A DNA stretch of 64,000 nucleotides. Source: Planctomycetota bacterium (lineage in GTDB: Bacteria; Planctomycetota; Phycisphaerae; SM23-33). The DNA lies in contig JAKJER010000003.1 in assembly GCA_022705325.1 (NCBI GenBank), positions 1-64,000 on the forward strand, read 5' to 3'. How positions within the stretch are numbered: the stretch's first letter is position 1; each line of letters starts with the position of its first letter. The position numbers were made by a program, and so were the translations under genes. Under the pieces are notes generated by a model that was not told where the DNA came from, did no database searches, and saw only the letters and a program-made list of their open reading frames with translations. Positions 43,964 through 51,745 of the stretch are shown piece after piece.

Positions 43964-44905
43964 CTACTCTGCGGGCCCGAGCACGCCGTCGACGTCATGG
44001 TTGAACGCGCCGGCGTCCAGGTCGTCCAGCACGATCACGCCGACGGCCGTCCCGGCCCGCTGGGGGTCGTGCCACTTCCAGACGACCTTGCCCTCCTTGT
44101 CGAACTGCACCAACTGCCAGCCCAGCTTGCTGTCCGGCGGGCTATGGCCGGTCCAGTTGCAGACGACCACGTCGCCGTTCTTGAGCACGTGGAAGCCGGC
44201 GTAGAACTTGTTCACCAACGGGGCGGGCATGGCGGCCTGGAGTTCGCGAACGACCTTGCCCTCCGGCGTCAGTTCGAAGAACGCCTGGGCGAACCCGGCC
44301 CCCACCAGGTAGTTCCCCCCCGGCGCCTTGAGGGCCATGAACGCGTTGCGGGCGCGGGGCAGCTTCACGCGCCGCACGATCTTGCCCCCGCCTTCCGCCG
44401 AGCCGTCAAACACCACTTCCGTCACCCCCGCCTCCTCCGCCAGCAATACGGTCCCGTCCGCGGTCAGCCGCATCATCCGCAGCATCTTCAGTTGGGGGAA
44501 GGCCATCTTCCGCAGGATCTTGTCCGCGGAATCCAGCTCGAAGACCACGATGCCCTTCTGGTTCGTGCCGACCACCTTCGTCCCGTCGGGGCGGGCGCGG
44601 ACCGACATCGTCCCGTTCAGCCCGCTCTGCTTGAATTCCTTCACCACCTTCCGGGTCGCCAGGTCGTACACCGTATAGCCCGACCCCTGCGAGACCAGCA
44701 GTTGCCCGCCGCCGATCAACTGGAAGTCGTGTATCCCCCCTCCGACGCTCAGGTCCCAGTTCCCGTCGGGGTTCGCCTGGTCCACGCAATGCACGGCGTG
44801 ACGCGACTCATCCATCATCAGGAACCTGTGCTTGATCTCCTCGGCCCGCGCCACTGTGCATGAGACGACCAGAGCACCTGCCAGCCACATTCCAAATCGA
44901 GCCAC
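43964..44905 (-). CDS. exported beta-propeller protein
   Basis: A 313-residue protein with a signal peptide (GMWLAGALVVSCTVARA). The body is a six- or seven-bladed propeller: HRFLMMDESRHAVHCVD, GGGIHDFQLIGGGQLLVS, DLATRKVVKEFKQ, GTNQKGIVVFELDSADK, then APGGNYLVGAGFAQAFFEL. The penultimate blade reads NGDVVVCNWTGHSPPDSKLGWQLVQFDKEGKVVWKW, as in PQQ/arylsulfotransferase-like planctomycete proteins. No catalytic motif is visible. GTG at 44905 is chosen because AAGGAG lies seven bases upstream; a GTG ten codons earlier would be inside the leader. Confidence 0.78.
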   Translation of the reverse strand: MARFGMWLAGALVVSCTVARAEEIKHRFLMMDESRHAVHCVDQANPDGNWDLSVGGGIHDFQLIGGGQLLVSQGSGYTVYDLATRKVVKEFKQSGLNGTMSVRARPDGTKVVGTNQKGIVVFELDSADKILRKMAFPQLKMLRMMRLTADGTVLLAEEAGVTEVVFDGSAEGGGKIVRRVKLPRARNAFMALKAPGGNYLVGAGFAQAFFELTPEGKVVRELQAAMPAPLVNKFYAGFHVLKNGDVVVCNWTGHSPPDSKLGWQLVQFDKEGKVVWKWHDPQRAGTAVGVIVLDDLDAGAFNHDVDGVLGPAE

Positions 44906-44995
44906 CGGGCTTCTCCTTGTCGTTGTACCGTTCACTCTTGCTCAACCGGTTCGGGTGCGTCTCTCGGGTTTCCGCGACACGATGCGGAGGTCCGT

Positions 44996-46123
44996 TCACC
45001 GGCCCTGCTTCTTCAGCAGGTCCAGCATGGCCTCGCCCGCGGCGTGGCCGATGCGCATGTACCAGATCGCGCTGCCGTAGTAGTGGTACGCGTCGTCGGA
45101 GCCGTACGTCTTCCACTCGGGATTCTTCTGCCGCTCCGCGTGGAGTCGCTCGGCGTCCTTGTCCACCAGCAGGTCCGAGCGGAAGGCCCTGACGTTGTCC
45201 TTGAACTCGCTCACGTCATTCATCGCCATCTGGGCGTCGCGGATAGTCAGCATCGCACCGGCGGCCGGCTTGGAGCCGTTCTGCCCCATGGCCACGATCA
45301 CAAACGGCAGGTTCGGCGTGCCCAGGTCCTTCCGCAGGTCGGTGATGAAACGCTTCAGGTTGGACTCGTACTCAAGCTCGGCCCCGCCGTATTGATCGTT
45401 CCACCCCTGGAACCAGACCACCCCCGCGAGTTCGGGCTTTCGGCCAGCCAGGGCGGGATAGTCTTTTTCCCAGTTGCGGGCCTTGATGTTGTAGTACCGG
45501 CCGTCCCCTTCTTTCAGGGGCGGCAGCGTCCTGCCCCAGTTGTCGCTCAGGGCCCGCAGGTCCGAGAAGATCAGACGATACCACTCGCCGTATTGCCTCT
45601 TGATCTCTTCCAGGGTGGGCGGGGGCTGTTTTCTCGACTTGGCGCGGGCCTGGGCGGCGGTCAACTGGGCCTGGAGCTTCTCTTCGCTCGGCATGCCAGC
45701 CGAGGGCGGCCGGAAGCCCTGACACAAGGAGATCCCGCCCTGGCAGGTCTTGACGATGACGACCGGCTCCTCGAAATGCTCGCCCATCATCCACCCGAAC
45801 TCCAACTCCGACCCGGTGCGCCCGGACGAACCGAACCCAAGCGTCAACGGCCCGGTCCGATTGTTCTGGTAGGTGGCGAAGACGTCGTCGCGAACGAGCC
45901 ACTGGTCGTCCTTGCGCAGGTGCTTGTACAGGTCTCTCGTCTTGGGGTCCTGGACTTGGGCATCCAGCGTCGCCTTGTTGATCTTGCCCTGCGCGTTGGA
46001 TTGGCCGGCAAAGATGAAGACCTTGTAGGTCTTGGCGGCATCGGCGGCAGGTGCGGCCGCCGCGGCGCCCGGGAAGGCGAAGACGGCCATTGCCACTGCA
46101 AGCAGGAAACTGGTTTGCCTCAT
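44996..46123 (-). CDS. SASA/CE6-type carbohydrate esterase, exported
   Basis: A 375-residue exported esterase. The signal peptide runs to about residue 28. The catalytic serine is in FAGQSNAQGK (serine 42). VVWFQGWNDQYGG near 230 supplies the conserved block and DDAYHYYGS near 345 the aspartate and histidine. This is the SASA domain (sialate O-acetylesterase and plant-type carbohydrate esterase family 6), which removes acetyl groups from glycans such as xylan. It is distinct from the longer esterase at 30718-32313. AAGGAG lies before the ATG. It is the first gene of a likely four-gene group with the propeller, SGNH and beta-helix proteins. Confidence 0.9.
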   Translation of the reverse strand: MRQTSFLLAVAMAVFAFPGAAAAAPAADAAKTYKVFIFAGQSNAQGKINKATLDAQVQDPKTRDLYKHLRKDDQWLVRDDVFATYQNNRTGPLTLGFGSSGRTGSELEFGWMMGEHFEEPVVIVKTCQGGISLCQGFRPPSAGMPSEEKLQAQLTAAQARAKSRKQPPPTLEEIKRQYGEWYRLIFSDLRALSDNWGRTLPPLKEGDGRYYNIKARNWEKDYPALAGRKPELAGVVWFQGWNDQYGGAELEYESNLKRFITDLRKDLGTPNLPFVIVAMGQNGSKPAAGAMLTIRDAQMAMNDVSEFKDNVRAFRSDLLVDKDAERLHAERQKNPEWKTYGSDDAYHYYGSAIWYMRIGHAAGEAMLDLLKKQGR

Positions 46124-46382
46124 GCGCGTCTGCTCCTTGGAACCAGAGGAACCTTGACGGAGGGGTTATCGGCCACGGGCAAGACAGTACCCCTCCCGCC
46201 GCAGCAGTGTCAAGGAGTTCAAAGTCCCGGGGATGTGCGCGGGGAGCGTCTGGACACGACCCCCGTGGTGCGTCCACGAGGCCATATGCCCCGTGCCCGC
46301 ACGCGTCGCGGACCGCCAAGGGGCCCCTACATGCCGCCCGGCAGCCCGCGGACAGGAATGCCCAAGTTGGCGGAAACCCGCC

Positions 46383-48422
46383 TTAGCGGACCATTCTTCG
46401 TCGCGCTCGGCGGGCGAGCGCGGGCAGGCCCAGCAGCACCAGCAAAGCGGACAACGGCTCGGGGACGTCCTGTGTGATGATGATCCCGCTGATGCCGGCG
46501 TAGTTGCCCGCGAAGATGGAGAACTCCAGGTCCAGCCGGCCCTGGGGGTCGGTGGTGGCAAAGAAGCCCATCAGGGAGGCCGTGCTGGAACTGCTGTTGG
46601 CGACGGTGGTCCAGTCCATCGGCGTGCCGTTGGCCAGGACGCGCAAGTCGCCGTTCCAGTTGCTGTCTCCGCCGATGATCTGCACGAAGACGTCCGTCTC
46701 CGCCGCCAGGCCGGAGAAGATCATCTCGGCCATCGTATGGTTGTTCCCGCCGATGTAGAACATCTGCGAGCCGACGGCGTTGAGGGTGGCGGCGTCGCTT
46801 CCGGTAGCGCCGACGGTCTGCGTGCGGACGGTGTTGTCGATGGGCGGGACCCAGGGCATGTTCAACGTCAGCGTGGCCTGGAGGGCGTTGGCCGTGAGGC
46901 TGAAGGGCCCGCTGGGGGGCGTCGATCCGGTCAGGTTGATGTTGTCGAAGGCAATGCCGTGGATCCTGCCGGTCGCGATCCCTCCGGTGTTGTAGTGAAA
47001 GTTGACGCCGATGGACTGGTTGCCCTCGTGAGTGAAGGGCTGGTCGGCGATCTGGGTGGTGCTTGTCAGGGCCTCGTCGACAACCTGGTTGATCGCGTAT
47101 TTGTCGATCAGGTACTTGTTGACGCGGGCGGTGTCGTTGGCGCTGAGCTTGGAATCGAAGACCAGGATCTCGGCGATGTCGCCGTTCCATCGCCGCTCAG
47201 GACGGATGTTGTCGCTGATGCGGAAGCCATCGAACGTGACCGGAGTGTTGCGTACAGCCTTGAGCACGTGCGGGGCGTCGAATCCTCCCGGTATGTCCCA
47301 GCGGGGGTTGCCGTTGATCGTGAACGTGCCGTTGTTGTAGATGAAGTCGCCGCTGTTGCCGGAGAAGTAGGCCGCGCTGGCGGTTGTCGTCTGGCGGATG
47401 TTCAGGCTGGCGTTCTTGTTGCACATCATGGTGGCCAGCGCGGCGCCGTTATCCTTCATAGTGGCAACGGCGATGATGGTCTGGGCCTGGAAGCTCATGG
47501 AATTGTTGAACATCAGGTCCCCGCCGCTGGCGGTGGCCTCCCAGCGAACGGTGGACTGCTCATTGATCCCCCCGTCGCCGGGGCCGATGTACGTGGCCTT
47601 GCCGTCCGTGGGGTAGTTGTGGTTGAGCGGCTGGGCGGTGACGGTGTTGCGCCAGGTGTCGATCTCGCTGCCGGAGGCGGGACTGGCAATCCCCCCGTTG
47701 GCCTCGACGTCACCGGCGTCGAAACGGGCCTTCAGGCTGGCGCTGCTGACGGCGGGCAGAGGGTTTTGGTTTGGAGCGGGGGCGAAGACCTCCAGTTCCC
47801 GATACATGCTCTGGGGCAGCGGCGCGCTGGTATCGAAGTAAGTCACGCGGACTTGATCGACGTTGGAAGCCAGCGGAACGCCCGTATCGTCCCGAACCAT
47901 CACGCGCATCTCGCCGGCGCTGGCGTTGCTGACGAAGTGGAGCTGATTCTCGTCCACGATGGTGGTGAACGCGGAACTGCCCACCGTCGAGTACTCCAGG
48001 CGAAAACGCTGGCTGCGGCGATTCTGCGACCCGCCGCTGATGGACGAGATCGAGCCGATGGTGTACCCGGAGGGCTGGGCGGCCAGGTTCAGGTCGAATG
48101 TGATCGACGAACCGTTGGCCGGGCAGTAGGTACGGGCATACTCGGTATCGTCGCGGTCGCCGTCAGCATACACCGTTCCGTTGTTCAGCCCGGTGCCGTC
48201 GGCATAGGATGAATACAGGGACCCGCCGACGTTGCTCTGCCCGGCCAGCGAGGACGTGCCCAGGTTGATCAGGTCCAGCGCGGAGGCGGAGAAGACGTCG
48301 TAACCCCCTTCGACCGCCTGCAAGACGGTGGCCGCCGACAAAGGAATTGACGACGCGGTCACAAGAAGAGCAACGAGACAGAAGAACGCGGCACAAACGC
48401 CTCGACACCTGCTCCTGGCCAT
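46383..48422 (-). CDS. PEP-CTERM protein with LamG-like domain, exported
   Basis: A 679-residue protein. The signal peptide is strongly hydrophobic (FFCLVALLVTASSIPLSA). The C-terminus has VPEPLSALLVLLGLPALA followed by RRARRR, a full PEP-CTERM signal for exosortase processing. Residues about 50-220 look like an F5/8-type or discoidin-like segment. About 230-450 resembles a LamG/concanavalin-like domain (ARFDAGDVEANGG, RRWNGDIAEILVFDSKLS, RVNKYLIDKYA). The rest is a beta-sandwich. It has more N, S and T residues than its neighbours, as expected for a surface protein. AAAGGAGCAGGACC precedes the ATG. No exosortase is in view. Confidence 0.87.
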   Translation of the reverse strand: MARSRCRGVCAAFFCLVALLVTASSIPLSAATVLQAVEGGYDVFSASALDLINLGTSSLAGQSNVGGSLYSSYADGTGLNNGTVYADGDRDDTEYARTYCPANGSSITFDLNLAAQPSGYTIGSISSISGGSQNRRSQRFRLEYSTVGSSAFTTIVDENQLHFVSNASAGEMRVMVRDDTGVPLASNVDQVRVTYFDTSAPLPQSMYRELEVFAPAPNQNPLPAVSSASLKARFDAGDVEANGGIASPASGSEIDTWRNTVTAQPLNHNYPTDGKATYIGPGDGGINEQSTVRWEATASGGDLMFNNSMSFQAQTIIAVATMKDNGAALATMMCNKNASLNIRQTTTASAAYFSGNSGDFIYNNGTFTINGNPRWDIPGGFDAPHVLKAVRNTPVTFDGFRISDNIRPERRWNGDIAEILVFDSKLSANDTARVNKYLIDKYAINQVVDEALTSTTQIADQPFTHEGNQSIGVNFHYNTGGIATGRIHGIAFDNINLTGSTPPSGPFSLTANALQATLTLNMPWVPPIDNTVRTQTVGATGSDAATLNAVGSQMFYIGGNNHTMAEMIFSGLAAETDVFVQIIGGDSNWNGDLRVLANGTPMDWTTVANSSSSTASLMGFFATTDPQGRLDLEFSIFAGNYAGISGIIITQDVPEPLSALLVLLGLPALARRARRRMVR

Positions 48423-48637
48423 GGTCCTGCTCCTTTAGTATGCGCGTGCAAGCGCCTGTTCCTCGCTTGCAACGACCAGACTGCTCCCTGAGAGGCCGCG
48501 GCCCCACTCGGGGCCGACAGTTTAATTGTACCACCCTCCGGCGGCACGTCAAGGCGAAGTCGGTCCCAAGACGGACCGGTCAAGCCGCGAGCGTCGGTGG
48601 ACAGTCGGCCCCGCCCGAACAAAACGACGCGGGCACG

Positions 48638-49081
48638 TCAGAAGGCCCCGGGGATGTGCTTGATCTCCGCCTGGCCGGCGGGGTCGAGAACTATGGCGAT
48701 CACGTCGAAGCGCACGGCCAGGTCGTGGGCGGAGCGGGCGGATTGATAGTAGCGGGCGACTTTCCGCATCTGGTTGCGTTTGGCGTCGTCGACGGCGGAT
48801 TCGGGGCTGGTCAATTGACCCGGCGAACGGGTCTTGACCTCGACGAAGACGAGCGTGTCGCAATCGAGGGTCTTGTGGGTGGAGGCGTCGAGGGCGATCA
48901 GGTCCACCTCGCCGGCTGGGCAGCGGTAGTTGGCGGCGAGCACCTTGAGGCCCAGTTGGCGCAGGAAGGATCGAGCGAGTTGCTCGCCGTGTCGGCCCCG
49001 TTGGCCTGCCTGGTCGCCGGGCGGTCCGCCGTCGGGAGCGGCGCCCCTGCTGGAGGCGGACCTGGGCCGAAAGGGCCACAC
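48638..49081 (-). CDS. yraN: YraN/UPF0102 endonuclease-like protein
   Basis: A 147-residue protein with the UPF0102 restriction-endonuclease-like fold. The active-site blocks are GEVDLIALD and LVFVEVKTR, the D...E-x-K pattern; helix GRHGEQLARSFLRQLGLKVLAANYR precedes them. It often neighbours rplS and is linked to DNA metabolism, but its substrate is not known. The GTG at 49081 lies four bases after the rplS stop codon, so the two are probably co-translated. The first 30 residues are rich in G, P and R and poorly conserved; a later start is possible. Confidence 0.85.
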   Translation of the reverse strand: MWPFRPRSASSRGAAPDGGPPGDQAGQRGRHGEQLARSFLRQLGLKVLAANYRCPAGEVDLIALDASTHKTLDCDTLVFVEVKTRSPGQLTSPESAVDDAKRNQMRKVARYYQSARSAHDLAVRFDVIAIVLDPAGQAEIKHIPGAF

Positions 49082-49085
49082 GGGC

Positions 49086-49517
49086 CTATTCCTGGGCGGC
49101 CGACTCGGTCTGCTTGTCGGCCGGGGCGACGGCAGTGGCCGTCGAGGCGGTGCGGCTCTTGCCGGCGGCGGTCTTGACTTCCTTCAGGCGGGTGGCTTTG
49201 CCGACGCGGTCGCGGAGGTAATACAGCTTGGCGCGGCGGGTCTTGCCGCTGCGAACGACCTCGACGCCGGAGACCTTCGGGCTATGGATGGGGAAGGTCC
49301 GCTCGACGCCCTCGTTGTTGACGATGCGACGGACGGTGAACATCTCGCCCATGCCGTGCCCGCGGCGGGCCGTCACCACGCCCGTGAACACCTGCGTGCG
49401 CTCCTTGTCGCCCTCGATGATGCGGACCGACACGTTCACCGTGTCGCCGATCCGAAAGCTCGGCACGTCCTTCTTGATGTTCGACTCCACGGCCTTCCTG
49501 ATCAGTTCCATGCTCAC
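49086..49517 (-). CDS. rplS: 50S ribosomal protein L19
   Basis: A 143-residue bL19. The core runs from [24 protein letters not shown] through [15 protein letters not shown] and [12 protein letters not shown] to [20 protein letters not shown], with every conserved block present. About 25 extra residues rich in A, T and S extend the C-terminus. The start is taken as GTG at 49517: it overlaps the trmD stop in GTGA and has GGAG seven bases upstream, while the ATG two codons later is 13 bases from it. L19 sits at the interface of the two ribosomal subunits. Confidence 0.96.
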   Translation of the reverse strand: MSMELIRKAVESNIKKDVPSFRIGDTVNVSVRIIEGDKERTQVFTGVVTARRGHGMGEMFTVRRIVNNEGVERTFPIHSPKVSGVEVVRSGKTRRAKLYYLRDRVGKATRLKEVKTAAGKSRTASTATAVAPADKQTESAAQE

Positions 49518-50233
49518 GATAATTCTCCAGACTCGTGTCTCTTGCGATATCGATCCCACAGGTCCGCCCGCCGCTGCATCGTCCGCAGGCACGCCTGCTC
49601 GTGCCGCCAGGCCGCGATCTTCGCGTGATCGCCGTTCAGCAGCACGTCCGGCACCGCCATTCCGCGATACTCCCTCGGCCGGGTGTACTGCGGGTACTCC
49701 AGCAGGCCTTCACTGAACGATTCCTCGTGGGCCGACTCGTCCTTGCCCAACGCGCCGGCCTGCAGGCGGGTCACAGCATCCACGACCGCCATGGCCGCCA
49801 CCTCGCCGCCGGACAGCACGAAATCGCCCAGGCTTACTTCCATGTCCGCCAGACCCTGGCGGATACGCTCGTCAAATCCCTCGTAATGGCCGGCCACCAG
49901 GATCAGCCTCTCCCGCCCGGCCAACTCCTGCGCCAGTGCCTGGTCGAGCGGGCGCCCCTGCGGGGTCAGCAGCACGACCGGTCCCGGCCGGGGGTCCTGC
50001 GTGCGGACGGCCTCGACGGCATCGAAGATCGGCTGGCACATCAGCACCATGCCCACCCCCCCGCCGAACGGGGCGTCGTCGACCGATCCGTACGAATCCA
50101 GGGCGAAGTCGCGGATGTTCGTGCGGACCACCTCGACCAGCCCGCGGCGGATGGCCCGGCCGACGATGCTGGCGGCCAGAAAGCCGTCGAACATCTCCGG
50201 AAACAGCGTGAGGATGTCCAGCCGCAGCGCCAT
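49514..50233 (-). CDS. trmD: tRNA (guanine-N1)-methyltransferase
   Basis: Methylates G37 next to the anticodon using SAM. The 239-residue length is normal. SPOUT trefoil-knot motifs are [16 protein letters not shown], then [15 protein letters not shown], then [17 protein letters not shown]. The N-terminal [14 protein letters not shown] and [13 protein letters not shown] are the family signatures, and the C-terminal [21 protein letters not shown] is complete. It lies 29 bases after rpsP. rimM, which usually stands between the two, is missing. The stop overlaps the rplS start. Confidence 0.97.
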   Translation of the reverse strand: MALRLDILTLFPEMFDGFLAASIVGRAIRRGLVEVVRTNIRDFALDSYGSVDDAPFGGGVGMVLMCQPIFDAVEAVRTQDPRPGPVVLLTPQGRPLDQALAQELAGRERLILVAGHYEGFDERIRQGLADMEVSLGDFVLSGGEVAAMAVVDAVTRLQAGALGKDESAHEESFSEGLLEYPQYTRPREYRGMAVPDVLLNGDHAKIAAWRHEQACLRTMQRRADLWDRYRKRHESGELS

Positions 50234-50262
50234 CTGGCCGGCCCTTCGCCCGAGTCCCAGGC

Positions 50263-50520
50263 CTACTTCGACGACCCGATTCCCTGCCGCTTGAGCAGAT
50301 CGGCGACCGTCTCGGTCGGCTCGGCGCCTTGCTGGAGCCAGTGCTCGATCCGCTCGCGCTTCAGCGAGACCTGCTTATCCGCCTCTTTGGCGGCCGGATC
50401 GTACCAGCCCAGTTCCTCGATCACCCGCCCGTCTCGCGGACTGCGACCGTCCATCACGCTGAGCCGGAAGAAGCTTCGGTGCTTCCGACCCATTCTCTTG
50501 AGTCTCAGCTTCACTGACAC
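50263..50520 (-). CDS. rpsP: 30S ribosomal protein S16
   Basis: An 85-residue bS16 with the family start [40 protein letters not shown] in pieces: [30 protein letters not shown] and [20 protein letters not shown] are all present. The start is GTG at 50520 with GGAG eight bases upstream; a second GTG two codons later is possible. It opens the rpsP-trmD-rplS-yraN operon and appears to be driven by a promoter at 50669-50696. Confidence 0.96.
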   Translation of the reverse strand: MSVKLRLKRMGRKHRSFFRLSVMDGRSPRDGRVIEELGWYDPAAKEADKQVSLKRERIEHWLQQGAEPTETVADLLKRQGIGSSK

Positions 50521-50878
50521 AGATCATTCTCCAACTCTGAGTGCCCCCGCCCCGATGCGATGGCGACAGAAACGGACCACGGCGGAGAGGATCACCTCTC
50601 CGCGTGGCGCACTGACTCTCGCCGACCGCCGGGGCGGTTCTGGATGCTTCGCCTTGAGCGAATCGAACATTCTACCAGTACGCATGTTTTATGCAAGCTC
50701 ATTTTCAAAAGCTTTGAGCGAAACACGCGCAGCCGCCAGGACCCGGATGCCGACAGGCAGGCAGGTCTCGGCACGTTGCGTTTCGCTCCAGTCGAATCGC
50801 CCGCCCGGCCGATAGAGGAACCAGGCGCCCCCGCGGGGGCCGCCACTGGTATGCGCACAACCTGAATCGGAGCAACTC
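50521..50878. other. intergenic region between rpsP and a divergent membrane-protein gene
   Basis: 358 bases. It holds the rpsP promoter, a CAGGCAGGCAGG word at 50754-50765 and the ribosome site GGAGC of the plus-strand gene. No gene-like frame, RNA gene or terminator was recognised. Confidence 0.6.
50669..50696 (-). promoter_or_regulatory. candidate promoter of the rpsP operon
   Basis: On the minus strand TTGCAT (50696-50691) and TAGAAT (50674-50669) are 16 bases apart. The leader to the GTG would be about 142 bases, long enough for a regulatory structure, but none was recognised. Confidence 0.4.
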
Positions 50879-51658
50879 GTGATCTATGCGGCGTTTGCGG
50901 CCTGGCTCTTTCTGGCCCTGTTCGTGGGAGCGGGGATCTTCCGCCTGTGGACGGCCCTGCTGCCTCCCCGGTGGGTCAACATCGCCCTGCTGCCCGGGAC
51001 GGTGGTCTCGGAACTCGCGTACATCTTCGGCTGCCTGATTACCGGGGGCGAGGTCCGCCGGGCCAAACTGATGGACGGCGGGGGCGGGAGCAAGAGCAGA
51101 GGCAAGTCCAAGGGTGACGCCGGCGACGGCGGGCCGACCTCCGACGCCTCGCCCGGGCTCAAGGGTCTGGGGTTGGTGCTGGCCAGCCTGCTGGCCATCG
51201 CCGCCTGCGGCGCGGGCATTCTCCTGGTTCACTCCCTGCTGGGCGAACCGGTGATGCAGAGGTTCGACGCCCGCCTGCCCCAGGACGTCCCGGCGGGCTG
51301 GGACGCCTTCTGGTTCCACCTGTCCAAGCAGGTCTCCTTGCTCCGCCAGACCAGCGAGACCTACGGCGACCTGTCCTGGCTGGACTGGCGCGTGCCGCTC
51401 TTCGTGTACCTGGCCCTGTGTCTGTCGATCCAACTCGCCCCGGTCCGCCGGCCCATGCGGCCCACGCTCGCCGCGGTTGTCCTCATCGCCGCCCTCATCC
51501 CCCTCATCGGCACGTTGAGCAGCCGCTTCCGCGGCCTGATCGACGACGTCTGGCCCCTGCTCACCTACGTCTGGTCCAGCCTGCTGCTGGTGCTGGCCGT
51601 CACGCTCGTCATCCGGGGGATCGTCGGACTGGTCAACATCCTGCGGGGAAAGAGCTGA
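50879..51658 (+). CDS. membrane protein, possibly a degenerate M50-like family
   Basis: A 259-residue protein with five or so membrane helices (AAFAAWLFLALFVGAGIF, GLGLVLASLLAIAACGAGILLV, then three in the last 90 residues). A glycine- and serine-rich cytoplasmic or periplasmic loop lies near 68-90. The stretch LLPGTVVSELAYIFGCLITGGEV near 38-60 has the look of the PGT-xxHExxH helix of M50-type membrane proteases, but the histidines are replaced (SELAY), so no metal site remains. This resemblance is an inference. GTG at 50879 follows GGAGC. No neighbour suggests a role. Confidence 0.6.
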   Translation: MIYAAFAAWLFLALFVGAGIFRLWTALLPPRWVNIALLPGTVVSELAYIFGCLITGGEVRRAKLMDGGGGSKSRGKSKGDAGDGGPTSDASPGLKGLGLVLASLLAIAACGAGILLVHSLLGEPVMQRFDARLPQDVPAGWDAFWFHLSKQVSLLRQTSETYGDLSWLDWRVPLFVYLALCLSIQLAPVRRPMRPTLAAVVLIAALIPLIGTLSSRFRGLIDDVWPLLTYVWSSLLLVLAVTLVIRGIVGLVNILRGKS

Positions 51659-51690
51659 TCCCCCTGGTCCGAATCCAGGCACACCGCATC

Positions 51691-51729
51691 CCAAAGTAGC
51701 CCATGCGGAAGGCCGCCGGTGGGCTTTGG
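51691..51729. terminator. branched hairpin between converging genes
   Basis: CCAAAG and CCCA on the left pair with TGGG and CTTTGG on the right with a three-base bulge. GCGG and CCGC form an inner hairpin around AAGG. No T-run, but the site lies between two converging genes. Confidence 0.5.
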
Positions 51730-51745
51730 CTTGGGTGGACTCCGC

